Shown here piece after piece: positions 25,926 to 35,359 of a stretch of 36,361 nucleotides of DNA (position 1 is its first letter; each line of letters starts with the position of its first letter). The DNA is taken from positions 1-36,361 of the forward strand of contig JANXYJ010000103.1 in NCBI GenBank assembly GCA_025350105.1. Direction: 5' to 3'. The notes beneath the pieces were generated by a model. It had not been told where the DNA came from, ran no database searches, and saw only the letters and a program-made list of their open reading frames with translations. The position numbers were made by a program, and so were the translations under genes. Source of the stretch: Terriglobia bacterium. GTDB lineage: Bacteria > Acidobacteriota > Terriglobia > Bryobacterales > Bryobacteraceae.

Positions 25926-28187
25926 CTAAAACTGATGTGTGTACACCACCTTGGTCGCCGCAGACCGGTACAGAGTTTGCAACCCCTGCTGAGGATCGCT
26001 CAACCAATTGTGCGTGTACACAATAAAAACATCGTTGCCGGGGCGCACGATCCAACGAAAACGCGATTGCCAACCTAAAGCACGGGAAACGTTGTCGTAC
26101 TGAATATTGTTGCCGAGCGAGATGAACGGCGAAAACTGCGTATTGACGCCGAGGTGAAACAGGTTGGTGCTGAATCTGCCTTGCGTAAGGTCCACGCGAT
26201 TCCAGTCGTAGTCCGCATTTAGCACCACGCCGGGTCGTGGCCGGACGGAGAAGCCAGCGAAGGCTTCCGTTCGCGTGCCCGAATAAAAAGAACCCCACGA
26301 ATAATAGCCGGTGAACGATGCAATCCGGCGATTGGAGGTCTGGCCCTGGACGAAGGCGCGGGTGAAGCCGTAGCGCGAATCTTGCGGAAGGACGACGCCG
26401 TTGGATATAGCGAAATCCGCGATGGGACTTTCAAAACCACGAACCACGTGGAAGGAAAACGCGTCGCCGGATTGGAAATCCACGCCGAAGGGCAACGTTT
26501 CCCAGTAGCGCGACCTGGCAATGTTGTGTGTATCGGTATAGAGATCGAACCAGCTGCGGTAAAGATAGCGGCGTACATAGCGAGAATTTTTGGGCCGCGG
26601 CGCGAATTGCAGAAAATGATTGTAGTGGCGGACTCCCGTGCGTTGAAGGAAGCCAACCGCGGGATTCCAATTGGCTTGAATTTCGCGGAAGTTGGCGTGG
26701 GAGCTCCATCGGTCGTTGGGGTAGTCCACGCGGACACCGTAAGCGGCGGTGTCGTTGGCGGCGGTCAAGATATTATTGTTGCGCACGTAGAAGCCGCTCA
26801 GTTCCAAATTTTGATTGCCACGAAAGCGCGAAGTGGCCACTGAGAAATCCGCTCCGCCGGTATAGCGGTCTGCCAGCGTGCCGTTGCGCTCACTTCGCCG
26901 GGTGAAGATACCACCCACGTAGGATTGCTTCAGAAATCTTCGCCGCGCTCGAAAAACGGTGAAGTTCTCGCCGGTATTTGCCCCCTGGTCGGCAGTTTCC
27001 ACCTGCAGAAAGCCCAGATCGTAAGCGCCAATCTGTCCGGCAAGTTTCGCTCCATAGATGATGCGCTGCGGAACAGTACCATCGGCCGTCAATCCAATAT
27101 TGCGACTGAAATAGGGCGTGATCGCGTTGTCATCTTCTCGCGAAAAGCTCAGAAAGTTTGAGCCTTCAAGGAAGAAGGTTCGCTTTTCGGGAAAAAACAA
27201 ATTGAACTGCGTCAGGTTCACCTGGCGCTGGTCCACTTCGGTTTCGGCGAAATCGGTATTGATCGTTATATCCGCTTTCAAGGTCGGCGTAATGCTGTAG
27301 ATTAAATCGCCGCCCACCGCGCCGCGCCAATGAAGAGAGATCACGCTGGCACCGGTGTTGGCTCCCGGCGGGGCTTCTTCCACTTTGCCGGTAGCGAAAG
27401 GTTGCACGGTGATTCCCTTCCCTTGCGTGACATCCATCAGCCCTTCCAAAAGTCCGGCGTTGGTCATGCGCTGCAGGTTTTGATTGCGCTGCCAGCCGTT
27501 CCAGACGCTTTCCTCGTTCTTGCGCTTTACGGTACGTTGAAAATTAATGCCCCAGGCCGGGGCCATGGGGTCGAAGGCAACCGTCTGAAAAGGAATTTCC
27601 ACTTCAATGGTCCAACCAATGTCGGTGCGCTGCACGCGTTCATACCAGATGCCATCCCAGCCGCGAATATTGCTATTACCGAATCCACTGCCGCCTATCA
27701 TCAAGGCGTCACCCATGGCGCCGCTGGGATTGGTCTCGAAAAAGTAGCCATTCACGCCGTTCAGCAAAGGATCGATGGTCCACATAAAGCGGTCGTCGGA
27801 GGGAAGATAGCCGTCGCGGAGCATCTGGTTGCGCTTCAGCATGGTGGGGTCGGAATCAAAACAAGTCACACCCAGGAACAGGCTTCTTCGGTTGAAAAGT
27901 ATGCGGACCTCGGTGCGCTCGGTTGCCAGTTCGCCGTTTTTGGGATCCTGTTGCACGAAGTCCGTGATGGGCTCGGCGCGTTGCCAGGCGGCTTCGTCCA
28001 GGTGGCCGTCTACTTTAATGGATTCGTCGTCCGCAAGGCGCATGGCCTTGACCACAGGCCTGGATTCGTAGCCGGGGATTTTAGAGAAAGTCCTGCGCGG
28101 TTCCCGCGCGGGTAAACCTATTGGGAGTTGCGCGGCCAAACTGAACGCGCAGCAACACATCATCACGGCCGCCAGAAAAGGACGCAT
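25926..28187 (-). CDS. DUF5916-family outer-membrane protein with CBM9-like domain
   Basis: A 753-residue exported protein. After a signal peptide (about 1-19), residues 45-235 form a CBM9-like beta-sandwich (IKVDGHLDEAAWQRAEPITDFVQ, IGWTIEVEIPFQTVAF), followed by the DUF5916 region, which reads as a beta-barrel with paired aromatic strands and FFPEKRTFFLEGSNFL (about 330-345). It ends with VVYTHQF, a C-terminal Phe. Members are common in Bacteroidetes and Acidobacteria, function unknown. It starts 50 bp after proS on the same strand. Confidence 0.85.
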   Translation of the reverse strand: MRPFLAAVMMCCCAFSLAAQLPIGLPAREPRRTFSKIPGYESRPVVKAMRLADDESIKVDGHLDEAAWQRAEPITDFVQQDPKNGELATERTEVRILFNRRSLFLGVTCFDSDPTMLKRNQMLRDGYLPSDDRFMWTIDPLLNGVNGYFFETNPSGAMGDALMIGGSGFGNSNIRGWDGIWYERVQRTDIGWTIEVEIPFQTVAFDPMAPAWGINFQRTVKRKNEESVWNGWQRNQNLQRMTNAGLLEGLMDVTQGKGITVQPFATGKVEEAPPGANTGASVISLHWRGAVGGDLIYSITPTLKADITINTDFAETEVDQRQVNLTQFNLFFPEKRTFFLEGSNFLSFSREDDNAITPYFSRNIGLTADGTVPQRIIYGAKLAGQIGAYDLGFLQVETADQGANTGENFTVFRARRRFLKQSYVGGIFTRRSERNGTLADRYTGGADFSVATSRFRGNQNLELSGFYVRNNNILTAANDTAAYGVRVDYPNDRWSSHANFREIQANWNPAVGFLQRTGVRHYNHFLQFAPRPKNSRYVRRYLYRSWFDLYTDTHNIARSRYWETLPFGVDFQSGDAFSFHVVRGFESPIADFAISNGVVLPQDSRYGFTRAFVQGQTSNRRIASFTGYYSWGSFYSGTRTEAFAGFSVRPRPGVVLNADYDWNRVDLTQGRFSTNLFHLGVNTQFSPFISLGNNIQYDNVSRALGWQSRFRWIVRPGNDVFIVYTHNWLSDPQQGLQTLYRSAATKVVYTHQF

Positions 28188-28237
28188 ATGGATTTTTGCG
28201 ACGTCAATGAGACGCGGCAGTTTGCATTATGTTCCTG

Positions 28238-29680
28238 CTAATATGCCTTGGCGACCACCACACGGTGGCTGACCGGCTCACCAGTGACAATGCAGTTGCC
28301 CGGGCCGTCGTATTCGTCCTGCAGCGGAATGCAGCGGATGGTGGCTTTGAATTCCTTCACGCGTGCGTCGCAGACCGCGTCGTCCTTTATGTGGGCCATC
28401 ACGAATTTGCCGCCGCCTTTTTCAGCGGTGACGGTTTTAAGAATCTCTTCCACTTCGCCAATGGAGTTGGCCAGGACGGTGTTGTCCTTCAGCCGTTTCT
28501 GCGCTGAAGCAAAAAGATCCTTCTGCATTTGATCCAGCAGCACCGGTAATTTTGCGGCGACGTCAGCCTGAGGCAGAATCTCTTTAGCGCCGGTATCGCG
28601 GCGCTTCATCACAATGTTTCCAGAAGCCACATCGCGGGGACCGAGTTCGAGAACCACAGGAACGCCACGGCGCTCCCAGTGATAGAATTTGGCGCCGGGG
28701 TTTTGGCCTTCGCGATCATCGAGTTTCGCACCGATTTCTTTGGCAATCTTACTGGCGGTTTCAAGAACACTGGCTCTTTCTTCATCCTTGCGATAGATGG
28801 GCACCAGAACGGATTTGTTGGGCGCAAGTTTGGGAGGCAGAACGAGGCCTTTGTCGTCGGAGTGGCTCATAATCAGGCCGCCGATTAGGCGTGTGCTGAC
28901 GCCCCAACTGGTTTGCCAAACATAATCCAGTTGCCCTTCCTTGCTTTGGAATTTGACGTCGAAGGCCTTGCCGAAATTCTGGCCCAGGTCGTGACTGGTT
29001 CCCGCCTGCAACGCCAAACCGTTCTGCATCATCGACTCAATGCAAAAACTACGCAGTGCGCCGGCGAATTTTTCGTTGTTGGTTTTCACGCCTTTGATCA
29101 CCGGCATGGCCATCACGTTCTCGGCGACGTCGGCGTAGACGTCCAGCATGCGCAGGACTTCTTCCTTGGCCTCTTCGTGCGACGAGTGCGCGGTGTGGCC
29201 TTCCTGCCAAAGAAACTCGGTGGTGCGCAGGAACATGCGGGTGCGCAGCTCCCAACGAATCACGTTGGCCCATTGGTTGTAGAGCAAAGGCAGGTCGCGG
29301 TAGCTTTGAATCCACTTGGCGAAAAAGTGCCCGATGATGGTTTCCGACGTAGGCCGGATGACGTAGGGCTCCTCCAACTTCTTGCCGCCGGCGATGGTGA
29401 CCACGGCGAGCTCCGGCGCGAAACCTTCTACATGCTCCGCTTCCTTTTGCAAGAAGCTTTGCGGAATCAGCAAAGGGAAATAGACGTTCTGGTGCCCGGT
29501 TTCCTTAAAGCGGGTGTCGAGCTCGCGCTGCAGCACTTCCCAAACGGCGTAACCGTTGGGGCGGATGACCATGCAGCCTTTGACGATTTCAGCGGGCTCG
29601 GCCATATCGCCGGAGAGGACAACGTCTTGATACCAGGCGGCAAAGTCCTTGGTGCGAGCGGTGATGGGAGATTCAGCCAT
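28238..29680 (-). CDS. proS: Prolyl-tRNA synthetase, short (archaeal/eukaryote-like) type
   Basis: A 480-residue class II synthetase that charges tRNA-Pro. Seen: [16 protein letters not shown] at the start, the motif-2 region [62 protein letters not shown] (motif 3), an anticodon-binding domain with PIYRKDEE and a zinc-domain-like C-terminus ending VVVAKAY. It has no insertion editing domain, unlike the E. coli type. The start at 29680 is chosen because an upstream extension of 70 codons is low-complexity and not conserved. No T-box is visible upstream. Confidence 0.94.
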   Translation of the reverse strand: MAESPITARTKDFAAWYQDVVLSGDMAEPAEIVKGCMVIRPNGYAVWEVLQRELDTRFKETGHQNVYFPLLIPQSFLQKEAEHVEGFAPELAVVTIAGGKKLEEPYVIRPTSETIIGHFFAKWIQSYRDLPLLYNQWANVIRWELRTRMFLRTTEFLWQEGHTAHSSHEEAKEEVLRMLDVYADVAENVMAMPVIKGVKTNNEKFAGALRSFCIESMMQNGLALQAGTSHDLGQNFGKAFDVKFQSKEGQLDYVWQTSWGVSTRLIGGLIMSHSDDKGLVLPPKLAPNKSVLVPIYRKDEERASVLETASKIAKEIGAKLDDREGQNPGAKFYHWERRGVPVVLELGPRDVASGNIVMKRRDTGAKEILPQADVAAKLPVLLDQMQKDLFASAQKRLKDNTVLANSIGEVEEILKTVTAEKGGGKFVMAHIKDDAVCDARVKEFKATIRCIPLQDEYDGPGNCIVTGEPVSHRVVVAKAY

Positions 29681-29780
29681 GTTTTTGGGGTGTTGTTCTA
29701 GGGTACGACAAGCTTGTGGGTGGATGTGGTGGGTAAAGGTATGATGGATTTTCTTGGATCGACGAGAACTCAAGGAACTT

Positions 29781-29861
29781 GGCAAAATAGAAAAAGAAGG
29801 AAGCGCAGGTGTCGCTTTAAACGCAATAGTCGGAGCAACTGCCAGGCGCTCCGACGCTTCC
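29781..29861 (-). terminator. Hairpin terminator downstream of the brnTA operon
   Basis: On the minus strand, an outer stem GGAAGC/GCTTCC (29856-29861 with 29799-29804) encloses an 8-bp stem GTCGGAGC/GCTCCGAC (29848-29855 with 29829-29836). It is followed by the T-rich run TTCTTTTTCTATTTT. It lies between the end of brnA and the start of proS on the same strand and would separate the two transcripts. Confidence 0.65.
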
Positions 29862-29900
29862 CCAGGTGGATTCAAAACCAGGTGATTCAATACAGGGAAT

Positions 29901-30170
29901 CTAACGGATCCGCCGCGCGGGCGGTTGACTCTCCATCACGACCCTCAGAATGCGATTGATGCGCGTCTGGTAGCCCCGGCCGTGGCCCTTCAGCCAGTCG
30001 AGAACGTCTCCGTCCAACCGAATCGTCAACTGCTTTTTTACAGGGGGCCAAGCGGCGGTGGCTTTCTTAAGAAAGGTTTTATCGAGAGCTGGGATGTCTG
30101 AGTAGTCTATGTCCGCGTCGCTCATCGCATCAATTCGTTTTAAGTCGCTTTTGATAGATTTCTTGTTCAC
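29901..30170 (-). CDS. brnA: BrnA-like antitoxin
   Basis: An 89-residue protein. It has the BrnA pattern: [15 protein letters not shown], then [35 protein letters not shown] (about 45-80), the ribbon-helix-helix DNA-binding part. It overlaps the toxin gene by 41 bases. It is expected to bind BrnT and repress the operon. The gene order, toxin first, is standard for this module. Confidence 0.87.
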   Translation of the reverse strand: MNKKSIKSDLKRIDAMSDADIDYSDIPALDKTFLKKATAAWPPVKKQLTIRLDGDVLDWLKGHGRGYQTRINRILRVVMESQPPARRIR

Positions 30171-30414
30171 GGCGATTCGCCTTTCTCATGGAGATGATGC
30201 GCCGCCGCTCGTCCCGAGGGGAGTGTGCGATCACCACCACCCGCCTTTCGAGCAGGCCCAAACTGATAAGCCGCTCCTCTCCGTAGTCGAAGCGGTCGTC
30301 GATAAACGTGACACACGGCCCGTTGAGAACGCTTTCGGCATCCCCAAAGTTGAGCCCATGTTTGGTGACGTTCGCTCTGTTCTTGGCGTCATCCCATTCG
30401 TATTCTATTTTCAA
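30130..30414 (-). CDS. brnT: BrnT-family toxin
   Basis: A 94-residue ribonuclease toxin with the family pattern: EYEWDDAKNRANVTKHGLNFGDAESVL at the start (about 4-30), [49 protein letters not shown] to the end. The RRIISMRKA stretch with Arg and the C-terminal basic residues match the RelE-like fold and catalytic surface of BrnT. Length is normal. It is the first gene of the brnTA operon. Confidence 0.9.
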   Translation of the reverse strand: MKIEYEWDDAKNRANVTKHGLNFGDAESVLNGPCVTFIDDRFDYGEERLISLGLLERRVVVIAHSPRDERRRIISMRKANRREQEIYQKRLKTN

Positions 30415-30443
30415 GTGTAGCTCTATTTGTAGTTACACGTCAG

Positions 30444-31115
30444 TCAATTCTTCTGGACCGCCGCCCACGCCTTCTCCAGCACCGGCTTCACAATTTGCGA
30501 GAACTCCGAGTACGCACTAGATTCAGGGCGGAAGTGGAGCCGGTCCGGCAGAAACAGGTCTTCACGCAGTTTGTGCTGCTTGTCGAACAGAATCGAATTC
30601 ATGTCGATGTAGTCGACGTTGGGAACCTGGTGGCTGTAGCGCTGCATTTCTTGATTCACAGCGTCCACCACGTCCCAACGATCGCGCTTGTCAGGAGCCA
30701 TTTGGATGGACGTGTAGAAGAAAAACGTGCCGGGTGATTTTTCGCGCAGCAGTTCAATGAAGCGCTTGGTGCGTTGGAGGATACCAGCAGCATCGGCTCC
30801 GCTGCCCACGTCGTTGCTGCCGCAATAATACACCACAATGCGCGGTTGATAGGGAACAATCAATTGCCCAAAACGGTTCAGCATGTCCTGCGTTACTGTG
30901 CCCGGGATGCCCTTATTCAACACCGGCAGTGGAGCCATCTGTGTGGGCAGATTCCTCCAGTAGGCAAAGATGCTGCTGCCGACAAAGACGATCCCGCCAT
31001 GTTGGGGCGAAGTGATCTCCGGCGTGTCCTGCGAAACGCTCTGAGCCGCAATGGGCGTCATGAAAAGAACGACGGCGATGAAAACCGCAAGCAGCCGATC
31101 GGGACGAACACGCAT
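30444..31115 (-). CDS. Secreted GDSL/SGNH-family hydrolase
   Basis: A 223-residue exported esterase or lipase-like enzyme. The signal peptide (about 1-24, LLAVFIAVVLFMTPIAAQ) precedes an SGNH core: block I is VFVGSSIFAYW (Ser nucleophile; Gly-Ser instead of Gly-Asp), block II has NKGIPGTVTQDM, block III YYCGSNDVGSG with the Asn, and block V LPDRLHFRPE with the catalytic Asp/His pair. The start is uncertain: Met codons at 31115, 31121 and 31184 are in frame; 31115 best fits a signal peptide. Substrate unknown. Confidence 0.83.
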   Translation of the reverse strand: MRVRPDRLLAVFIAVVLFMTPIAAQSVSQDTPEITSPQHGGIVFVGSSIFAYWRNLPTQMAPLPVLNKGIPGTVTQDMLNRFGQLIVPYQPRIVVYYCGSNDVGSGADAAGILQRTKRFIELLREKSPGTFFFYTSIQMAPDKRDRWDVVDAVNQEMQRYSHQVPNVDYIDMNSILFDKQHKLREDLFLPDRLHFRPESSAYSEFSQIVKPVLEKAWAAVQKN

Positions 31116-31528
31116 GAACATTACTGTAGCGCGGAAACAGCAGCAGATTCGCCGGCAGAAGGCCCCCTGCAGAACGGCGAACACACGTTCAGAGCAGCGC
31201 GGGTGAATTGGATACCTTCCGGTTTGCCGACGATACGGAACTTAGGGGGCAGAAGCGCGTTGATCGGGAGTAACTCGAGTGTGTCTTCCAGTTGATAAGA
31301 CCGAGGTGATAAGACATTGATAAGACATGGCCTTGCCAATTCGCTTGGTACCTGTCAATATTTCGTAAGGTAGCTATCAAATTACGATGAAGATGGAAGG
31401 CAGAAAAGAGAAGCTTAAGCTGCGGGATCCTACGACCAGAGCCGGTTTTCCAACGCTTTCAAGCGAGCGACAGGTTTACGTCCCAGCGTCTACCGGCGCC
31501 GGTTCGGGCGCTTAAACAGGAGGCATAG
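31116..31528. other. Intergenic stretch upstream of the beta-lactamase-like gene
   Basis: About 410 bp with no gene. It contains the 9-mer TGATAAGAC three times (31293-31301, 31307-31315, 31318-31326) and a perfect 12-bp palindrome ACCGGCGCCGGT at 31492-31503, 26 bp before the beta-lactamase-like start. A short minus-strand frame (31121-31339) has no recognisable domain. Promoters for the divergent genes must lie here, but no convincing -35/-10 pair can be picked by eye. Confidence 0.45.
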
Positions 31529-33280
31529 ATGGGTATTGGATGGAAGCTGGCACTCGTGCTGTGCGTGTTCGTCGCTGCGGTCGCCGTCGGATCGCCCCTA
31601 ACGGAGGATTCGCTCGTTGGCCTGTGGGGTGCGGAGCACACGGAGGGTTCGCCCGTGGGAGGCAAATTGACGGTGGAGCTTCATAGTGAAGATTCCCACG
31701 CTCGCATTGCGGGATTTGACGTGCCCGTTGCCCGTAATGTTGACCAAGTACATTTCTCCCTTCCAGGCGATAAAGGCGAATTTCGGGGCGCGTTGTCCGC
31801 GGACAGCAAGACGATTATTGGTCACTGGATTCAGCCCGCCGGTCTAGTCTCGTATCAACCCCGCGCTACCTTGGTGGAACTAGCGGCCACTGGTGCCGGT
31901 ACTTGGACTGGAAGCGTCCTTCCCCTGGATGAACGTGTCCACATTTATCTCCACTTTCACCGTGAGGACGGAAAGCTGGTGGCTACGATTCGGATTCCGG
32001 AGAATAATCGGCTGGCTCCAGGCTTCGATGTAAAAGTCAATAAAAACGGGCTGCTGCTCTCGGGTCCCCGGGGCGAGATCCACGGAACTTTCGATACGCA
32101 GACCGGCCGCCTCCTGATTCCGATCACGTCAGCAAAGGCTCCGGATGTCTTCACCAAGCGCGATAACCAAAACGCGGCAGGCTTTTACGCGCGAACCTCA
32201 CCCTCATCCTACAAGTACCAAAAACCCGAGGCTATCGGGGACGGCTGGACTACAAGTTCCGCTGAAGTAGCGGGCCTCGATTCCGCCGCTATACGCACGT
32301 TCATACAATCCATTCTCGACGCCGATCCCTCCGCCCGAACCACGTTCCCCATCCATAGTTTCCTGGTCGCCCGCCATGGAAAGCTTGCGGTCGAGGAATA
32401 CTTCCGGGGCTTTACTCGCGATCGTCCGCACGACACACGCTCGGCAGGCAAGACCTTCGCGCCGCTCCTGGTAGGCGTCGCGCGTGACCATGGCGCGAAG
32501 ATCCAGCCGGATACGCTTCTTTCCACCGTCCTGCGCCGGTACCTTCCATTTGCTAACACCGATCGCCGGAAGGCCGGGCTTACGCTCGAACACATCATGA
32601 CAATGACCCCAGGTCTCGCCTGCGACGATAACGATGCCGCCTCGCCAGGGCAGGAGGACCGCATGCAGTCGCAAAAAGGACAACCTGACTGGTATAAGTA
32701 CACACTCGATTTACCAATGGTTAGCGATCCTGGTGGCGAACGTGCCGTCTACTGCTCGGCGGATCTTAACCTCGTAGGAGGAGTCGCCGAAGCAGCGACT
32801 GGAGTCTGGAATGGCGAGCTCTTCTACCGCTACGTGGCTCAGCCGCTGGCATTCGGCAGATACTATTTAAACCTGATGCCAACCGGTCAGGTGTACTCCG
32901 GTGGAGGGGTCTACCTGCAACCGCGCGACGAGCTAAAGCTGGGGCAGCTCTATCTCAACGGCGGGATCTGGAACGGCGTTCGTGTCATCAGCAAGGAGTG
33001 GGTCGAGCGATCGACTACCCCGCATGCTACGTTCACGCCGGTCAACGACATCGACTCGAATCACCGCTATGGTTACGGATGGCACGTCCACGACTTCACC
33101 GTCGCCGGCCGGACGTATCGCGAATATGCTGCGGAAGGCAACGGCGGCCAACTCGTGATGGTCTTCCCGGACCTGGATATGGTAGTGGCCGTCAACGCCG
33201 GAGCGTACGGCTCAGCGATGTGGTATCGCTGGGCGCTTGAGACGATCCCGAAATACGTCATTCCACTGGCAACTCACTGA
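31529..33280 (+). CDS. Secreted serine beta-lactamase-like hydrolase with duplicated N-terminal beta domain
   Basis: A 583-residue exported hydrolase. After a signal peptide (about 1-21), residues 28-115 and 123-203 look like two copies of one beta-rich module: GEFRGALSADSKTIIGHW aligns with GEIHGTFDTQTGRLLIPI. Residues 255-575 are a class C beta-lactamase/esterase-like domain with SxxK as S305-A-G-K308, Y408-C-S in place of YxN and an EGNGGQ in place of KTG. It is probably an esterase or D-aminopeptidase-like enzyme rather than a resistance enzyme, but that is inference. AGGAGG lies 8 bases before the ATG. A dehydrogenase follows 44 bp later. Confidence 0.84.
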   Translation: MGIGWKLALVLCVFVAAVAVGSPLTEDSLVGLWGAEHTEGSPVGGKLTVELHSEDSHARIAGFDVPVARNVDQVHFSLPGDKGEFRGALSADSKTIIGHWIQPAGLVSYQPRATLVELAATGAGTWTGSVLPLDERVHIYLHFHREDGKLVATIRIPENNRLAPGFDVKVNKNGLLLSGPRGEIHGTFDTQTGRLLIPITSAKAPDVFTKRDNQNAAGFYARTSPSSYKYQKPEAIGDGWTTSSAEVAGLDSAAIRTFIQSILDADPSARTTFPIHSFLVARHGKLAVEEYFRGFTRDRPHDTRSAGKTFAPLLVGVARDHGAKIQPDTLLSTVLRRYLPFANTDRRKAGLTLEHIMTMTPGLACDDNDAASPGQEDRMQSQKGQPDWYKYTLDLPMVSDPGGERAVYCSADLNLVGGVAEAATGVWNGELFYRYVAQPLAFGRYYLNLMPTGQVYSGGGVYLQPRDELKLGQLYLNGGIWNGVRVISKEWVERSTTPHATFTPVNDIDSNHRYGYGWHVHDFTVAGRTYREYAAEGNGGQLVMVFPDLDMVVAVNAGAYGSAMWYRWALETIPKYVIPLATH

Positions 33281-33324
33281 TTGCCAGAGAAGACCAACGA
33301 ACACATCTCTGGAGGAGAACCGGC

Positions 33325-34140
33325 ATGACAATTTTAGTGACAGGTGGAACAGGGCTTGTGGGTTCTCGACTTTTACGCCGATTCGTCGACGCCGGCGTAG
33401 TCTGCCGTGCGCTCGTACGGCCAGGCAAGGAGATTCCCGCTGGTGTGGCACGCACGGAAGGCGATCTTCTCGACGCCGCTTCGTTGAGGGCGGCCCTTGA
33501 GGGAGTCGCAGCGATCGTTCATCTTGCCGCGGTCTTCCGTACTCAGAATGAAGATGATATCTGGCGAGCAAATCTTGAGGGAACAAAGAACCTGATCGCC
33601 GCTGCAAAAGCTCATTCTCCGCAATCTCGCTTCGTCATGACGAGTACTGGGCTGGTCTACGATGCAAAAGCATCCCGCCCCGGTCTTGAAGACGACACCA
33701 CCAGTCCCAAGCTCGCGTATCCGGCAAGCAAGATCGCCGCTGAGAACGAACTTCGCGCGAGCGGACTCAACTGGAGCATCCTTCGTCTTGCCTTTGTCTA
33801 CGGGGATGGGGACGGGCATCTGGCGTCGGTTCCGCCGCTCGCCGCTAGATTCGGGTGGCACCCCGCGAAGACGTTCAGCCTCGTTCATCAGCGCGACGTT
33901 GCAGGCGCGATCGAACTTGCGCTGACTGGGGCGATGGATGGGCAAATTGTCAATATCTGCGACGACGCCCCCACCACCCTTTACGAGATGGCTAGCCTTG
34001 TTGGCTCTCCCATCGAGCCCTCAGCAGAACCTTTGATCGACCCGTGGGTGGGGCGCATGGATGGATCTCGCCTTCGAAGCCTCGGCTTCCAACCAACGGT
34101 TCCAACTCTGTATCAAGCTGCTCAACGAGGAATTTTGTAG
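33325..34140 (+). CDS. NAD(P)-dependent epimerase/dehydratase (extended SDR)
   Basis: A 271-residue cytosolic oxidoreductase. The nucleotide-binding GGTGLVG is at residues 7-13, the DLLD and HLAA segments follow, and the catalytic pair YPASK (Tyr132, Lys136) is kept. RLAFVYG and HQRDVAGAI belong to the extended SDR pattern. The likely substrate is a nucleotide sugar or a small ketone; it cannot be chosen. GGAGGA lies about 9 bases before the ATG. It is likely in an operon with the beta-lactamase-like gene. Confidence 0.9.
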   Translation: MTILVTGGTGLVGSRLLRRFVDAGVVCRALVRPGKEIPAGVARTEGDLLDAASLRAALEGVAAIVHLAAVFRTQNEDDIWRANLEGTKNLIAAAKAHSPQSRFVMTSTGLVYDAKASRPGLEDDTTSPKLAYPASKIAAENELRASGLNWSILRLAFVYGDGDGHLASVPPLAARFGWHPAKTFSLVHQRDVAGAIELALTGAMDGQIVNICDDAPTTLYEMASLVGSPIEPSAEPLIDPWVGRMDGSRLRSLGFQPTVPTLYQAAQRGIL

Positions 34141-34242
34141 GCAGGCCTACGGCCCGGGCCCATGGATTTCGTACTAGCGACCTCCACAGGCGCAAACGAT
34201 CGTGATCACGTTCTTCAACCAACCTATCCAAATCGCGATGCT

Positions 34243-34569
34243 TTATCCAATCCGCGATGCCTTGGAGATCTCGTGGGCCGCTACTTCCACCAATTGCACT
34301 AGAGCGGCAAGATCGCTCCACGCCCTTTCCTGGATGCTGCCGTTCAGAGAAACCGCGGCGCGCACGGAGTTCGCGTGATCGAAAATCGGCGCGGCCAGCG
34401 CGCGCAAACCCAGGTAATGTTCTTCGTCGGCTGTGGCATAACCCTGGGCTCGCACCAACGCCAGTTCTTCGCGAAGTTGTTGGTTGGCGATGATGGTTTT
34501 GGATGTGGCACGTCGCTCCAGCGAATTGGGCACAATGGGAAACTTATTGACGGTTGATCTTAACGCCAT
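34243..34569 (-). pseudogene. IclR-family regulator remnant (C-terminal effector domain only)
   Basis: The frame encodes the second half of an IclR effector-binding domain: LREELALVRAQGYATADEEHYLGLRALAAPIFDH matches the family, and the end (LAALVQLVEVAAHEIS) is the usual C-terminal helix. The DNA-binding N-terminal 150 or so residues are absent. The fragment starts inside the 3' end of the secreted-protein gene upstream, in another frame, so homology probably begins near 34535. It looks like a 5'-deleted remnant left by a recombination event. An intact small protein is less likely. Confidence 0.75.
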
Positions 34570-35350
34570 CTTTCAAAAATTTCTCGTAGTTGCCAATATC
34601 TTCGTTGTTTTCCACGCACACGTATTCGCGAATCCGTGTGCCTTCGCGCAGCATCAGGCTGGAGTTGATCACCCATGGTTTGGTGAGCACCTTTGGATCT
34701 TCGATGGTGGCCTGGTAGTTGATACGGTCTTTGCTCACCCGCGTGTATTTTTCGGTGATATGCATGGCATCGCTATGAAAAGTACCGGCGCCGATCAGCC
34801 AGGTTTTGTCGTTGAAGCTGGTCACGTCCACCACCAACGTATCGCCATCCCAACGCGCCACGGAATCGCCCATGTAGCTGGGTTCCAAATCATCCGGATG
34901 CTTCGTGGTATTCAGCGGGATCACGCGGAAGACATTCATGTACTCATATAGAAGGACGATTTGGGTAGGAGTCTGAATGAATTGCTGAGGGAACAGGCCC
35001 AGGGTTACGGACCTGGGAATACCGGGCGGTAGGCAACGCGCCGTCGGATCGTCGATCGCGCGTTGATTGAACGATTGCAAAACCTTTTTTACCGCCCAGG
35101 GCTGATAGGGCGCGCCTTCTCGGGATTGGCGGTCACCGGAGGAAGGCGCGACGGGCGCGGTGGGGTCCGTCCCTGTGCCGCCGACGCCCGTGCCAGTATT
35201 CGCTTCCTCCCAAGTTCCAGCGCGAGTGCTGCCACCTTGCCAGACGCCGCTAAGATCGGGCCTGCCATCGGCACCGCGGGGGACGGTGGACTTTGCGGGT
35301 GTCTGCGCTGACGCTACAAATGCGAGTAAGAGAAAGATCAGTATTGGCAT
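34544..35350 (-). CDS. Secreted protein of the (P)D(L/M)xGxW family, member 3
   Basis: A 268-residue exported protein, signal peptide about 1-15. Boxes: PRGADGRPDLSGVWQGG (about 24-40), a Gly/Thr-rich linker, TARCLPPGIPRS with the first conserved Cys, ARWDGDTLVVDVTSFNDKTW, HSDAMHITEKYTRV, a TIEDPKVLTKPW strand and REYVCVENNEDIG with the second Cys. It lies 9 bp after the DUF6152 copy 2 gene on the same strand; AGAGG stands just before the ATG. The 3' end overlaps the IclR remnant. Function unknown. Confidence 0.82.
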   Translation of the reverse strand: MPILIFLLLAFVASAQTPAKSTVPRGADGRPDLSGVWQGGSTRAGTWEEANTGTGVGGTGTDPTAPVAPSSGDRQSREGAPYQPWAVKKVLQSFNQRAIDDPTARCLPPGIPRSVTLGLFPQQFIQTPTQIVLLYEYMNVFRVIPLNTTKHPDDLEPSYMGDSVARWDGDTLVVDVTSFNDKTWLIGAGTFHSDAMHITEKYTRVSKDRINYQATIEDPKVLTKPWVINSSLMLREGTRIREYVCVENNEDIGNYEKFLKDGVKINRQ

Positions 35351-35359
35351 TGGGGCCTC

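Noticed and set aside
29681-29890. 70-codon N-terminal extension of proS
   Set aside because: Low-complexity sequence that crosses the terminator hairpin region; the catalytic protein starts normally at 29680.
29681-29900. T-box riboswitch upstream of proS
   Set aside because: No T-box sequence (TGGNACCGCG type) is visible; the hairpin followed by a T-run is better explained as the terminator of brnTA.
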